A stretch of DNA of 64,000 bases from Siphonodentalium dalli (lineage: Eukaryota > Mollusca > Scaphopoda > Gadilida > Siphonodentaliidae): contig CP136062.1 of assembly GCA_032622095.1 (NCBI GenBank), positions 224,766,578 to 224,830,577 of the forward strand, read 5' to 3'. Position 1 is the first letter of the stretch, and each line of letters starts with the position of its first letter. Below, piece by piece: positions 1 to 14,600 of this stretch. The translations under genes and the position numbers were made by a program. The notes under the pieces were generated by a model. The model was given only the letters and a program-made list of their open reading frames with translations, ran no database searches and was not told where the DNA came from.

Positions 1-1305
1 CCCACAATCAGAGCTGTCATCTTACCTGGAGTGTCATGGGTTACTATCCCCTCAATCAGAGCTGTCATCTTACCTGGAGTGTCCTGGGTTACTATCCCCT
101 CAATCAGAGCTGTCATCTTACCTGGAGTGTCCTGGGTTACAATCCCCTCAAACAGAGCTGTCATCTTACCTGGAGTGTCCTGGGTTACTATCCCCTCAAT
201 CAGAGCCGTCATCTTACATGGAGTGTCCTGGGTTACTATCCCCTCAATCAGAGCCGTCATCTTACCTGGAGTGTCATGGGTTACAATCCCCACAATCAGA
301 GCTGTCATCTTACCTGGAGTGTCCTGGGTTACTATCCCCTCAATCAGATCTGTCATCTTACCTGGAGTGTCATGGGTTACTATCCCCTCAATCAGAGCTG
401 TCATCTTACCTGGAGTGTCCTGGGTTACTATCCCCTCAATCAGAGCTGTCATCTTACCTGGAGTGTCATGGGTTACTATCCCCTCAATCAGAGCTGTCAT
501 CTTACCTGGAGTGTCCTGGGTTACTATCCCCTCAATCAGAGCTGTCATCTTACCTGGAGTGTCCTGGGTTACTATCCCCTCAATCAGAGCTGTCATCTTA
601 CCTGGAGTGTCCTGGGTTACTATCCCCTCAATCAGAGCTGTCATCTTACCTGGAGTGTCCTGGGTTACAATCCCCTCAAACAGAGCTGTCATCTTACCTG
701 GAGTGTCCTGGGTTACTATCCCCTCAATCAGAGCTGTCATCTTACCTGGAGTGTCCTGGGTTACTATCCCCTCAATCAGAGCTGTCATCTTACCTGGAGT
801 GTCATGGGTTACAATCCCCACAATCAGAGCTGTCATCTTACATGGAGTGTCCTGGGTTACTATCCCCTCAATCAGAGCTGTCATCTTACCTGGAGTGTCC
901 TGGGTTACAATCCCCTCAAACAGAGCTGTCATCTTACCTGGAGTGTCCTGGGTTACTATCCCCTCAATCAGAGCTGTCATCTTACCTGGAGTGTCCTGGG
1001 TTACTATCCCCTCAATCAGAGCTGTCATCTTACCTGGAGTGTCATGGGTTACAATCCCCACAATCAGAGCTGTCATCTTACCTGGAGTGTCCTGGGTTAC
1101 TATCCCCTCAATCAGAGCTGTCATCTTACCTGGAGTGTCATGGGTTACTATCCCCTCAAACAGAGCTGTCATCTTACCTGGAGTTTCCTGGGTTACTATC
1201 CCCTCAATCAGAGCTGTCATCTTACCTGGAGTGTCCTGGGTTACTATCCCCTCAATCAGAGCTGTCATCTTACCTGGAGTGTCCTGGGTTACTATCCCCT
1301 CAATC

Positions 1306-2649
1306 AGATCTGTCATCTTACCTGGAGTGTCCTGGGTTACTATCCCCTCAAACAGAGCTGTCATCTTACCTGGAGTGTCATGGGTTACAATCCCCACAAT
1401 CAGAGCTGTCATCTTACCTGGAGTGTCATGGGTTACAATCCCCACAATCAGAGCTGTCATCTTACCTGGAGTGTCCTGGGTTACTATCCCCTCAATCAGA
1501 GCTGTCATCTTACCTGGAGTGTCCTGGGTTACTATCCCCACAATCAGAGCTGTCATCTTACCTGGAGTGTCCTGGGTTACTATCCCCTCAATCAGAGCTG
1601 TCATCTTACCTGGAGTGTCCTGGGTTACTATCCCCTCAATCAGAGCTGTCATCTTACCTGGAGTGTCCTGGGTTACTATCCCCTCAATCAGAGCTGTCAT
1701 CTTACCTGGAGTGTCCTGGGTTACTATCCCCTCAATCAGAGCTGTCATCTTACCTGGAGTGTCCTGGGTTACTATCCCCTCAATCAGAGCTGTCATCTTA
1801 CCTGGAGTGTCCTGGGTTACTATCCCCACAATCAGAGCTGTCATCTTACCTGGAGTGTCCTGGGTTACTATCCCCTCAAACAGAGCTGTCATCTTACCTG
1901 GAGTGTCCTGGGTTACTATCTCCTCAATCAGAGCTGTCATCTTACCTGGAGTGTCCTGGGTTACTATCCCCTCAATCAGATCTGTCATCTTACCTGGAGT
2001 GTCCTGGGTTACTATCCCCTCAAACAGAGCTGTCATCTTACCTGGAGTGTCATGGGTTACAATCCCCACAATCAGAGCTGTCATCTTACCTGGAGTGTCA
2101 TGGGTTACAATCCCCACAATCAGAGCTGTCATCTTACCTGGAGTGTCCTGGGTTACTATCCCCTCAATCAGAGCTGTCATCTTACCTGGAGTGTCCTGGG
2201 TTACTATCCCCACAATCAGAGCTGTCATCTTACCTGGAGTGTCCTGGGTTACTATCCCCTCAATCAGAGCTGTCATCTTACCTGGAGTGTCCTGGGTTAC
2301 TATCCCCTCAATCAGAGCTGTCATCTTACCTGGAGTGTCCTGGGTTACTATCCCCTCAATCAGAGCTGTCATCTTACCTGGAGTGTCCTGGGTTACTATC
2401 CCCTCAATCAGAGCTGTCATCTTACCTGGAGTGTCCTGGGTTACTATCCCCTCAATCAGAGCTGTCATCTTACCTGGAGTGTCCTGGGTTACTATCCCCA
2501 CAATCAGAGCTGTCATCTTACCTGGAGTGTCCTGGGTTACTATCCCCTCAAACAGAGCTGTCATCTTACCTGGAGTGTCCTGGGTTACTATCTCCTCAAT
2601 CAGAGCTGTCATCTTACCTGGAGTGTCCTGGGTTACTATCCCCTCAATC
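1306..2649. repeat. Higher-order duplication of 14 satellite units (672 bp x 2)
   Basis: The rare AGATCT variant occurs at 1,306 and 1,978, exactly 672 bp (14 x 48) apart. The order of unit variants between them repeats: AGATCT unit, AAC unit, two CACAATC units, one standard, one CACAATC, five standard, one CACAATC, one AAC, then the TCTCCTC unit. This shows a recent segmental duplication inside the satellite. Confidence 0.8.
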
Positions 2650-5600
2650 AGAGCTGTCATCTTACCTGGAGTGTCCTGGGTTACTATCCCCTCAATCAGA
2701 GCTGTCATCTTACCTGGAGTGTCCTGGGTTACTATCCCCTCAATCAGAGCTGTCATCTTACCTGGAGTGTCCTGGGTTACTATCCCCTCAATCAGAGCTG
2801 TCATCTTACCTGGAGTGTCCTGGGTTACTATCCCCTCAATCAGAGCTGTCATCTTACCTGGAGTGTCCTGGGTTACTATCCCCTCAATCAGAGCTGTCAT
2901 CTTACCTGGAGTGTCCTGGGTTACTATCCCCTCAATCAGAGCTGTCATCTTACCTGGAGTGTCCTGGGTTACTATCCCCTCAATCAGAGCTGTCATCTTA
3001 CCTGGAGTGTCCTGGGTTACTATCTCCTCAATCAGAGCTGTCATCTTACCTGGAGTGTCCTGGGTTACTATCCCCTCAATCAGAGCTGTCATCTTACCTG
3101 GAGTGTCCTGGGTTACTATCCCCTCAATCAGAGCTGTCATCTTACCTGGAGTGTCCTGGGTTACTATCCCCTCAAACAGAGCTGTCATCTTACCTGGAGT
3201 GTCATGGGTTACAATCCCCACAATCAGAGCTGTCATCTTACCTGGAGTGTCCTGGGTTACTATCCCCTCAATCAGAGCTGTCATCTTACCTGGAGTGTCA
3301 TGGGTTACAATCCCCACAATCAGAGCTGTCATCTTACCTGGAGTGTCCTGGGTTACTATCCCCTCAATCAGAGCTGTCATCTTACCTGGAGTGTCCTGGG
3401 TTACTATCCCTCAATCAGAGCTGTCATCTTACCTGGAGTGTCATGGGTTACAATCCCCACAATCAGAGCTGTCATCTTACCTGGAGTGTCCTGGGTTACT
3501 ATCCCCACAATCAGAGCTGTCATCTTACCTGGAGTGTCCTGGGTTACTATCCCTCAATCAGAGCTGTCATCTTACCTGGAGTGTCATGGGTTACTATCCC
3601 CTCAATCAGAGCTGTCATCTTACCTGGAGTGTCCTGGGTTACTATCCCCTCAATCAGAGCTGTCATCTTACCTGGAGTGTCCTGGGTTACTATCTCCTCA
3701 ATCAGAGCTGTCATCTTACCTGGAGTGTCATGGGTTACTATCCCCTCAATCAGAGCTGTCATCTTACCTGGAGTGTCATGGGTTACTATCCCCTCAATCA
3801 GAGCTGTCATCTTACCTGGAGTGTCATGGGTTACTATCCCCTCAATCAGAGCTGTCATCTTACCTGGAGTGTCCTGGGTTACTATCCCCACAATCAGAGC
3901 TGTCATCTTACCTGGAGTGTCCTGGGTTACAATCCCCACAATCAGAGCTGTCATCTTACCTGGAGTGTCTTGGGTTACTATCCCCTCAATCAGAGCTGTC
4001 ATCTTACCTGGAGTGTCCTGGGTTACTATCCCCACAATCAGAGCTGTCATCTTACCTGGAGTGTCCTGGGTTACTATCCCCTCAATCAGAGCTGTCATCT
4101 TACCTGGAGTGTCTTGGGTTACTATCCCCTCAATCAGAGCTGTCATCTTACCTGGAGTGTCCTGGGTTACTATCCCCTCAAACAGAGCTGTCATCTTACC
4201 TGGAGTGTCCTGGGTTACAATCCCCACAATCAGAGCTGTCATCTTACCTGGAGTGTCCTGGGTTACTATCCCCTCAATCAGAGCTGTCATCTTACCTGGA
4301 GTGTCCTGGGTTACTATCCCCTCAATCAGAGCTGTCATCTTACCTGGAGTGTCCTGGGTTACAATCCCCACAATCAGAGCTGTCATCTTACCTGGAGTGT
4401 CCTGGGTTACAATCCCCACAAACAGAGCTGTCATCTTACCTGGAGTGTCCTGGGTTACTATCCCCTCAAACAGAGCTGTCATCTTACCTGGAGTGTCCTG
4501 GGTTACTATCCCCTCAATCAGAGCTGTCATCTTACCTGGAGTGTCATGGGTTACTATCCCCACAATCAGAGCTGTCATCTTACCTGGAGTGTCATGGGTT
4601 ACTATCCCCACAATCAGAGCTGTCATCTTACCTGGAGTGTCCTGGGTTACTATCCCCTCAAACAGAGCTGTCATCTTACCTGGAGTGTCCTGGGTTACTA
4701 TCCCCTCAAACAGAGCTGTCATCTTACCTGGAGTGTCCTGGGTTACAATCCCCACAATCAGAGCTGTCATCTTACCTGGAGTGTCCTGGGTTACTATCCC
4801 CTCAAACAGAGCTGTCATCTTACCTGGAGTGTCATGGGTTACTATCCCCTCAATCAGAGCTGTCATCTTACCTGGAGTGTCCTGGGTTACTATCCCCTCA
4901 ATCAGAGCTGTCATCTTACCTGGAGTGTCCTGGGTTACAATTCCCACAATCAGAGCTGTCATCTTACCTGGAGGGTCCTGGGTTACTATCCCCTCAAACA
5001 GAGCTGTCATCTTACCTGGAGTGTCATGGGTTACTATCCCCTCAATCAGAGCTGTCATCTTGCCTGGAGTGTCCTGGGTTACTATCCCCTCAATCAGAGC
5101 TGTCATCTTACCTGGGGTGTCCTGGGTTACAATCCCCACAATCAGAGCTGTCATCTTACCTGGAGTGTCCTGGGTTACTATCCCCTCAATCAGAGCTGTC
5201 ATCTTACCTGGAGTGTCCTGGGTTACTATCCCCACAATCAGAGCTGTCATCTTACCTGGAGTGTCCTGGGTTACTATCCCCTCAATCAGAGCTGTCATCT
5301 TACCTGGAGTGTCCTGGGTTACAATCCCCACAATCAGAGCTGTCATCTTACCTGGAGTGTCCTGGGTTACTATCCCCTCAATCAGAGCTGTCATCTTACC
5401 CGGAGTGTCCTGGGTTACAATCCCCACAATCAGAGCTGTCATCTTACCTGGAGTGTCCTGGGTTACAATCCCCACAATCAGAGCTGTCATCTTACCTGGA
5501 GTGTCATGGGTTACTATCCCCTCAATCAGAGCTGTCATCTTACCTGGGGTGTCATGGGTTACTATCCCCACAATCAGAGCTGTCATCTTACCTGGAGTGT

Positions 5601-7194
5601 CCTGGGTTACTATCCCCACAATCAGAGCTGTCATCTTACCTGGAGTGTCCTGGGTTACTATCCCCACAATCAGAGCTGTCATCTTACCTGGAGTGTCCTG
5701 GGTTACTATCCCCTCAATCAGAGCTGTCATCTTACCTGGAGTGTCATGGGTTACAATCCCCACAATCAGAGCTGTCATCTTACCTGGGGTGTCCTGGGTT
5801 ACTATCCCCTCAATCAGAGCTGTCATCTTACCTGGAGTGTCCTGGGTTACTATCCCCTCAATCAGAGCTCTCATCTTACCTGGAGTGTCCTGGGTTACTA
5901 TCCCCTCAATCAGAGCTGTCATCTTACCTGGGGTGTCCTGGGTTACAATCCCCACAATCAGAGCTGTCATCTTACCTGGAGTGTCCTGGGTTACTATCCC
6001 CTCAATCAGAGCTGTCATCTTACCTGGAGTGTCCTGGGTTACTATCCCCTCAATCAGAGCTGTCATCTTACCTGGAGTGTCCTGGGTTACTATCCCCTCA
6101 ATCAGAGCTGTCATCTTACCTGGGGTGTCCTGGGTTACAATCCCCACAATCAGAGCTGTCATCTTACCTGGAGTGTCCTGGGTTACTATCCCCTCAATCA
6201 GAGCTGTCATCTTACCTGGAGTGTCCTGGGTTACTATCCCCTCAATCAGAGCTGTCATCTTACCTGGAGTGTCCTGGGTTACTATCCCCTCAATCAGAGC
6301 TGTCATCTTACCTGGAGTGTCCTGGGTTACTATCCCCTCAATCAGAGCTGTCATCTTACCTGGAGTGTCCTGGGTTACTATCCCCTCAATCAGAGCTGTC
6401 ATCTTACCTGGAGTGTCCTGGGTTACTATCTCCTCAATCAGAGCTGTTATCTTACCCGGAGTGTCCTGGGTTACAATCCCCACAATCAGAGCTGTCATCT
6501 TACCTGGAGTGTCCTGGGTTACTATCCCCTCAAACAGAGCTGTCATCTTACCTGGAGTGTCCTGGGTTACTATCTCCTCAATCAGAGCTGTCATCTTACC
6601 TGGAGTGTCCTGGGTTACTATCCCCTCAATCAGAGCTGTCATCTTACCTGGAGTGTCCTGGGTTACTATCCCCTCAATCAGAGCTGTCATCTTACCTGGA
6701 GTGTCCTGGGTTACTATCCCCTCAATCAGAGCTGTCATCTTACCTGGAGTGTCCTGGGTTACTATCCCCTCAATCAGAGCTGTCATCTTACCTGGAGTGT
6801 CCTGGGTTACTATCCCCTCAATCAGAGCTGTCATCTTACCTGGAGTGTCCTGGGTTACTATCCCCTCAATCAGAGCTGTCATCTTACCTGGAGTGTCCTG
6901 GGTTACTATCCCCTCAATCAGAGCTGTCATCTTACCTGGAGTGTCCTGGGTTACTATCCCCTCAATCAGAGCTGTCATCTTACCTGGAGTGTCCTGGGTT
7001 ACTATCCCCTCAATCAGAGCTGTCATCTTACCTGGAGTGTCCTGGGTTACTATCCCCTCAATCAGAGCTGTCATCTTACCTGGAGTGTCCTGGGTTACTA
7101 TCCCCTCAATCAGAGCTGTCATCTTACCTGGAGTGTCCTGGGTTACTATCCCCTCAATCAGAGCTGTCATCTTACCTGGAGTGTCATGGGTTAC

Positions 7195-8400
7195 TATCCC
7201 CTCAATCAGCTGTCATCTTACCTGGAGTGTCCTGGGTTACAATCCCCACAATCAGAGCTGTCATCTTGCCTGGAGTGTCCTGGGTTACTATCCCCTCAAT
7301 CAGAGCTGTCATCTTACCTGGGGTGTCCTGGGTTACAATCCCCTCAAACAGAGCTGTCATCTTACCTGGAGTGTCCTGGGTTACAATCCCCTCAATCAGA
7401 GCTCTCATCTTACCTGGAGTGTCCTGGGTTACTATCCCCTCAATCAGCTGTCATCTTACCTGGAGTGTCCTGGGTTACTATCCCCTCAAACAGAGCTGTC
7501 ATCTTACCTGGAGTGTCCTGGGTTACTATCCCCTCAATCAGAGCTGTCATCTTACCTGGAGTGTCCTGGGTTACTATCCCCTCAATCAGAGCTGTCATCT
7601 TACCTGGAGTGTCCTGGGTTACAATCCCCTCAATCAGAGCTGTCATCTTACCTGGGGTGTCCTGGGTTACTATCCCCTCAATCAGCTGTCATCTTACCTG
7701 GAGTGTCCTGGGTTACTATCCCCTCAATCAGAGCTCTCATCTTACCTGGAGTGTCCTGGGTTACAATCCCCTCAATCAGAGCTCTCATCTTACCTGGAGT
7801 GTCCTGGGTTACTATCCCCTCAATCAGCTGTCATCTTACCTGGAGTGTCCTGGGTTACTATCCCCTCAAACAGAGCTGTCATCTTACCTGGAGTGTCCTG
7901 GGTTACTATCCCCTCAATCAGAGCTGTCATCTTACCTGGAGTGTCCTGGGTTACTATCCCCTCAATCAGAGCTGTCATCTTACCTAGAGCTGTCATCTTG
8001 CCTGGAGTGTCCTGGGTTACTATCCCCTCAATCAGAGCTGTCATCTTACCTGGAGTGTCCTGGGTTACTATCCCCTCAATCAGAGCTCTCATCTTACCTG
8101 GAGTGTCCTGGGTTACAATCCCCTCAATCAGAGCTCTCATCTTACCTGGAGTGTCCTGGGTTACTATCCCCTCAATCAGCTGTCATCTTACCTGGAGTGT
8201 CCTGGGTTACTATCCCCTCAAACAGAGCTGTCATCTTACCTGGAGTGTCCTGGGTTACTATCCCCTCAATCAGAGCTGTCATCTTACCTGGAGTGTCCTG
8301 GGTTACTATCCCCTCAATCAGAGCTGTCATCTTACCTAGAGCTGTCATCTTGCCTGGAGTGTCCTGGGTTACTATCCCCTCAATCAGAGCTGTCAACTTA
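7195..8400. repeat. Satellite sub-block with 46-bp and truncated units, duplicated with a 352-bp period
   Basis: Units lacking an AG (TCAATCAGCTGTC) occur at about 7,202, 7,440, 7,680, 7,822 and 8,174. A truncated unit reading TTACCTAGAGCTGTCATC occurs at about 7,980 and again 352 bp later at about 8,332, with the same surrounding variants. The block is a local rearrangement with its own higher-order period. Confidence 0.75.
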
Positions 8401-11400
8401 CCTGGAGTGTCCTGGGTTACAATCCCCACAATCAGAGCTGTCATCTTACCTGGAGTGTCCTGGGTTACTATCCCCTCAATCAGAGCTGTCATCTTACCTG
8501 GGGTGTCATGGGTTACTATCCCCTCAAACAGAGCTGTCATCTTACCCGGAGTGTCCTGGGTTACTATCCCCTCAATCAGAGCTGTCATCTTACCTGGAGT
8601 GTCCTGGGTTACAATCCCCACAATCAGAGCTGTCATCTTACCTGGAGTGTCCTGGGTTACTATCCCCTCAATCAGAGCTGTCATCTTACCTGGAGTGTCC
8701 TGGGTTACTATCCCCTCAAACAGAGCTGTCATCTTACCTGGAGTGTCCTGGGTTACTATCCCCTCAATCAGAGCTGTCATCTTACCTGGAGTGTCATGGG
8801 TTACAATCCCCTCAATCAGAGCTGTCATCTTACCTGGAGTGTCCTGGGTTACTATCCCTCAATCAGAGCTGTCATCTTACCTGGAGTGTCCTGGGTTACA
8901 ATCCCCTCAATCAGAGCTGTCATCTTACCTGGAGTGTCATGGGTTACTATCCCCTCAATCAGAGCTGTCATCTTACCTGGAGTGTCCTGGGTTACAATCC
9001 CCACAATCAGAGCTGTCATCTTACCTGGAGTGTCCTGGGTTACTATCCCCTCAATCAGAGCTGTCATCTTACCTGGAGTGTCATGGGTTACTATCCCCTC
9101 AATCAGAGCTGTCATCTTACATGGAGTGTCATGGGTTACAATCCCCACAATCAGAGCTGTCATCTTACCTGGAGTGTCCTGGGTTACTATCCCCTCAATC
9201 AGAGCTGTCATCTTACCTGGAGTGTCCTGGGTTACTATCCCCTCAATCAGAGCTGTCATCTTACCTGGAGTGTCCTGGGTTACTATCCCCTCAAACAGAG
9301 CTGTCATCTTACCTGGAGTGTCCTGTGTTACTATCCCCTCAATCAGAGCTGTCATCTTACCTGGAGTGTCCTGGGTTACAATCCCCACAATCAGAGCTGT
9401 CATCTTACCTGGAGTGTCCTGGGTTACTATCCCCTCAAACAGAGCTGTCATCTTACCTGGAGTGTCCTGGGTTACTATCCCCTCAATCAGAGCTGTCATC
9501 TTACCTGGGGTGTCCTGGGTTACAATCCCCACAATCAGAGCTGTCATCTTACCTGGAGTGTCATGGGTTACTATCCCCACAATCAGAGCTGTCATCTTAC
9601 CTGGAGTGTCCTGGGTTACTATCCCCACAATCAGAGCTGTCATCTTACCTGGAGTGTCCTGGGTTACTATCCCCACAATCAGAGCTGTCATCTTACCTGG
9701 AGTGTCATGGGTTACTATCCCCTCAATCAGAGCTGTCATCTTACCTGGGGTGTCCTGGGTTACAATCCCCACAATCAGAGCTGTCATCTTACCTGGAGTG
9801 TCATGGGTTACTATCCCCTCAATCAGAGCTGTCATCTTACCTGGAGTGTCCTGGGTTACAATCCCCACAATCAGAGCTGTCATCTTACCTGGAGTGTCCT
9901 GGGTTACTATCCCCTCAAACAGAGCTGTCATCTTACCTGGAGTGTCTTGGGTTACTATCCCCACAATCAGAGCTGTCATCTTACCTGGAGTGTCCTGGGT
10001 TACTATCCCCTCAAACAGAGCTGTCATCTTACATGGAGTGTCCTGGGTTACTATCCCCACAATCAGAGCTGTCATCTTACCTGGAGTGTCCTGGGTTACT
10101 ATCCCCTCAAACAGAGCTGTCATCTTACCTGGAGTGTCCTGGGTTACTATCCCCTCAATCAGAGCTGTCATCTTACCTGGGGTGTCCTGGGTTACAATCC
10201 CCACAATCAGAGCTGTCATCTTACCCGGAGTGTCCTGGGTTACTATCCCCTCAATCAGAGCTGTCATCTTACCTGGGGTGTCATGGGTTACTATCCCCTC
10301 AAACAGAGCTGTTATCTTACCTGGAGTGTCCTGGGTTACTATCCCCTCAAACAGAGCTGTCATCTTACCTGGAGTGTCCTGTGTTACAATCCCCACAATC
10401 AGAGCTGTCATCTTACATGGAGTGTCCTGGGTTACTATCCCCTCAATCAGAGCTGTCATCTTACCTGGAGTGTCCTGGGTTACTATCCCCTCAATCAGAG
10501 CTGTCATCTTACATGGAGTGTCCTGGGTTACTATCCCCTCAATCAGAGCTGTCATCTTACCTGGAGTGTCCTGGGTTACTATCCCCTCAAACAGAGCTGT
10601 CATCTTACCTGGAGTGTCCTGGGTTACTATCTCCTCAATCAGAGCTGTCATCTTACCTGGAGTGTCCTGGGTTACTATCCCCTCAATCAGAGCTGTCATC
10701 TTACCTGGAGTGTCCTGGGTTACTATCCCCTCAATCAGAGCTGTCATCTTACCTGGGGTGTCCTGGGTTACTATCCCCTCAATCAGAGCTGTCATCTTAC
10801 CTGGAGTGTCCTGGGTTACTATCCCCTCAATCAGAGCTGTCATCTTACCTGGAGTGTCCTGGGTTACTATCCCCTCAATCAGAGCTGTCATCTTACCTGG
10901 AGTGTCCTGGGTTACAATCCCCACAATCAGAGCTGTCATCTTACCTGGAGTGTCCTGGGTTACTATCCCCTCAATCAGAGCTGTCATCTTACCTGGAGTG
11001 TCCTGGGTTACTATCCCCTCAATCAGAGCTGTCATCTTACCTGGAGTGTCCTGGGTTACTATCCCCTCAATCAGAGCTGTCATCTTACCTGGAGTGTCCT
11101 GGGTTACTATCCCCTCAATCAGAGCTGTCATCTTACCTGGAGTGTCCTGGGTTACAATCCCCACAATCAGAGCTGTCATCTTACCTGGAGTGTCCTGGGT
11201 TACTATCCCCTCAATCAGAGCTGTCATCTTACCTGGAGTGTCCTGGGTTACAATCCCCACAATCAGAGCTGTCATCTTACCTGGAGTGTCCTGGGTTACA
11301 ATCCCCTCAATCAGAGCTGTCATCTTACCTGGAGTGTCCTGGGTTACAATCCCCTCAATCAGAGCTGTCATCTTACCTGGAGTGTCCTGGGTTACTATCC

Positions 11401-12189
11401 CCTCAATCAGAGCTGTCATCTTACCTGGAGTGTCCTGGGTTACTATCCCCTCAATCAGAGCTGTCATCTTACCTGGAGTGTCCTGGGTTACTATCCCCTC
11501 AATCAGAGCTGTCATCTTACCTGGAGTGTCATGGGTTACAATCCCCACAATCAGAGCTGTCATCTTACCTGGAGTGTCCTGGGTTACTATCCCCTCAATC
11601 AGAGCTGTCATCTTACCTGGAGTGTCCTGGGTTACTATCCCCTCAATCAGAGCTGTCATCTTACCTGGGGTGTCCTGGGTTACTATCCCCACAATCAGAG
11701 CTGTCATCTTACCTGGAGTGTCCTGGGTTACTATCCCCTCAAACAGAGCTGTCATCTTACCTGGAGTGTCCTGGGTTACTATCCCCTCAATCAGAGCTGT
11801 CATCTTACCTGGAGTGTCCTGGGTTACTATCCCCTCAATCAGAGCTGTCATCTTACCTGGAGTGTCCTGGGTTACAATCCCCACAATCAGAGCTGTCATC
11901 TTACCTGGAGTGTCCTGGGTTACTATCCCCTCAATCAGAGCTGTCATCTTACCTGGAGTGTCCTGGGTTACTATCCCCTCAAACAGAGCTGTCATCTTAC
12001 CTGGAGTGTCCTGTGTTACTATCCCCTCAAACAGAGCTGTCATCTTACCTGGAGTGTCCTGGGTTACTATCCCCTCAATCAGAGCTGTCATCTTACCTGG
12101 AGTGTCCTGGGTTACTATCCCCTCAAACAGAGCTGTCATCTTACCTGGAGTGTCCTGGGTTACTATCCCCTCAATCAGAGCTGTCATCT

Positions 12190-12570
12190 TACCTGGAGTG
12201 TCCTGGGTTACTATCCCTCAATCAGAGCTGTCATCTTACCTGGAGTGTCCTGGGTTACTATCCCTCAATCAGAGCTGTCATCTTACCTGGAGTGTCCTGG
12301 GTTACTATCCCTCAATCAGAGCTGTCATCTTACCTGGAGTGTCCTGGGTTACTATCCCTCAATCAGAGCTGTCATCTTACCTGGAGTGTCCTGGGTTACT
12401 ATCCCTCAATCAGAGCTGTCATCTTACCTGGAGTGTCCTGGGTTACTATCCCTCAATCAGAGCTGTCATCTTACCTGGAGTGTCCTGGGTTACTATCCCT
12501 CAATCAGAGCTGTCATCTTACCTGGAGTGTCCTGGGTTACTATCCCTCAATCAGAGCTGTCATCTTACCC
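12190..12570. repeat. Run of consecutive 47-bp satellite units
   Basis: About eight successive units carry a one-C deletion (TACTATCCCTCAATC instead of TACTATCCCCTCAATC), giving a 47-bp period. Each unit shifts the reading frame by one. The array stays open only because all three forward frames are stop-free. The run points to amplification of one mutated unit. Confidence 0.8.
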
Positions 12571-14059
12571 GGAGTGTCCTGGGTTACTATCCCCTCAATC
12601 AGAGCTGTCATCTTACCTGGAGTGTCCTGGGTTACTATCCCCTCAATCAGAGCTGTCATCTTACCTAGAGTGTCATGGGTTACTATCCCCTCAATCAGAG
12701 CTGTCATCTTACCCGGAGTGTCCTGGGTTACTATCCCCTCAATCAGAGCTGTCATCTTACCTGGAGTGTCCTGGGTTACAATCCCCACAATCAGAGCTGT
12801 CATCTTACATGGAGTGTCCTGGGTTACTATCCCCTCAATCAGAGCTGTCATCTTACCTGGAGTGTCCTGGGTTACTATCCCCTCAAACAGAGCTGTCATC
12901 TTACCTGGAGTGTCCTGGGTTACTATCCCCTCAATCAGAGCTGTCATCTTACATGGAGTGTCCTGGGTTACTATCCCCTCAATCAGAGCTGTCATCTTAC
13001 CTGGAGTGTCCTGTGTTACTATCCCCTCAAACAGAGCTGTCATCTTACCTGGAGTGTCCTGGGTTACAATCCCCTCAATCAGAGCTGTCATCTTACCTGG
13101 AGTGTCCTGGGTTACTATCCCCTCAATCAGAGCTGTCATCTTACCTGGAGTGTCCTGGGTTACTATCCCCTCAATCAGAGCTGTCATCTTACCTGGAGTG
13201 TCCTGGGTTACTATCCCCTCAATCAGAGCTGTCATCTTACCTGGAGTGTCCTGGGTTACTATCCCCTCAATCAGAGCTGTCATCTTACCTGGGGTGTCAT
13301 GGGTTACTATCCCCTCAATCAGATCTGTCATCTTACCTGGAGTGTCCTGGGTTACTATCCCCTCAATCAGAGCTGTCATCTTACCTGGAGTGTCCTGGGT
13401 TACAATCCCCTCAATCAGAGCTGTCATCTTACCTGGAGTGTCCTGGGTTACTATCCCCTCAATCAGAGCTGTCATCTTACCTGGAGTGTCCTGGGTTACT
13501 ATCCCCTCAATCAGAGCTGTCATCTTACCTGGAGTGTCCTGGGTTACAATCCCCACAATCAGAGCTGTCATCTTACCTGGAGTGTCCTGGGTTACTATCC
13601 CCTCAATCAGAGCTGTCATCTTACCTGGAGTGTCCTGGGTTACTATCCCCTCAATCAGAGCTGTCATCTTACCTGGAGTGTCCTGGGTTACTATCCCCAC
13701 AATCAGAGCTGTCATCTTACCTGGAGTGTCCTGGGTTACTATCCCCTCAATCAGAGCTGTCATCTTACCTGGAGTGTCCTGGGTTACTATCCCCTCAATC
13801 AGAGCTGTCATCTTACCTGGAGTGTCCTGGGTTACAATCCCCACAATCAGAGCTGTCATCTTACCTGGAGTGTCCTGGGTTACTATCCCCTCAAACAGAG
13901 CTGTCATCTTACCTGGAGTGTCCTGGGTTACTATCCCCTCAATCAGAGCTGTCATCTTACCTGGAGTGTCCTGGGTTACAATCCCCACAATCAGAGCTGT
14001 CATCTTACCTGGAGTGTCCTGGGTTACTATCCCCTCAATCAGAGCTGTCATCTTACCTG

Positions 14060-14600
14060 GAGTGTCCTGGGTTACTATCCCTCAATCAGAGCTGTCATCT
14101 TACCTGGAGTGTCCTGGGTTACTATCCCTCAATCAGAGCTGTCATCTTACCTGGAGTGTCCTGGGTTACTATCCCCTCAATCAGAGCTGTTATCTTACCT
14201 GGAGTGTCCTGGGTTACAATCCCCACAATCAGAGCTGTCATCTTACCTGGAGTGTCCTGGGTTACTATCCCCTCAATCAGAGCTGTCATCTTACCTGGAG
14301 TGTCCTGGGTTACTATCCCTCAATCAGAGCTGTCATCTTACCTGGAGTGTCCTGGGTTACTATCCCTCAATCAGAGCTGTCATCTTACCTGGAGTGTCCT
14401 GGGTTACTATCCCCTCAATCAGAGCTGTCATCTTACCTGGAGTGTCCTGGGTTACTATCCCTCAATCAGAGCTGTCATCTTACCTGGAGTGTCCTGGGTT
14501 ACTATCCCTCAATCAGAGCTGTCATCTTACCTGGAGTGTCCTGGGTTACTATCCCCTCAATCAGAGCTGTTATCTTACCTGGAGTGTCCTGGGTTACAAT
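14060..14600. repeat. Satellite sub-block with mixed 47/48-bp units and a 380-bp duplication
   Basis: The rare GCTGTTATCTTACC variant occurs at about 14,185 and again 380 bp later at about 14,565. Both are preceded by 47-bp units and followed by the same CACAATC unit. 380 bp equals eight units with four single-base deletions, so the segment was copied as a block. Confidence 0.7.
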
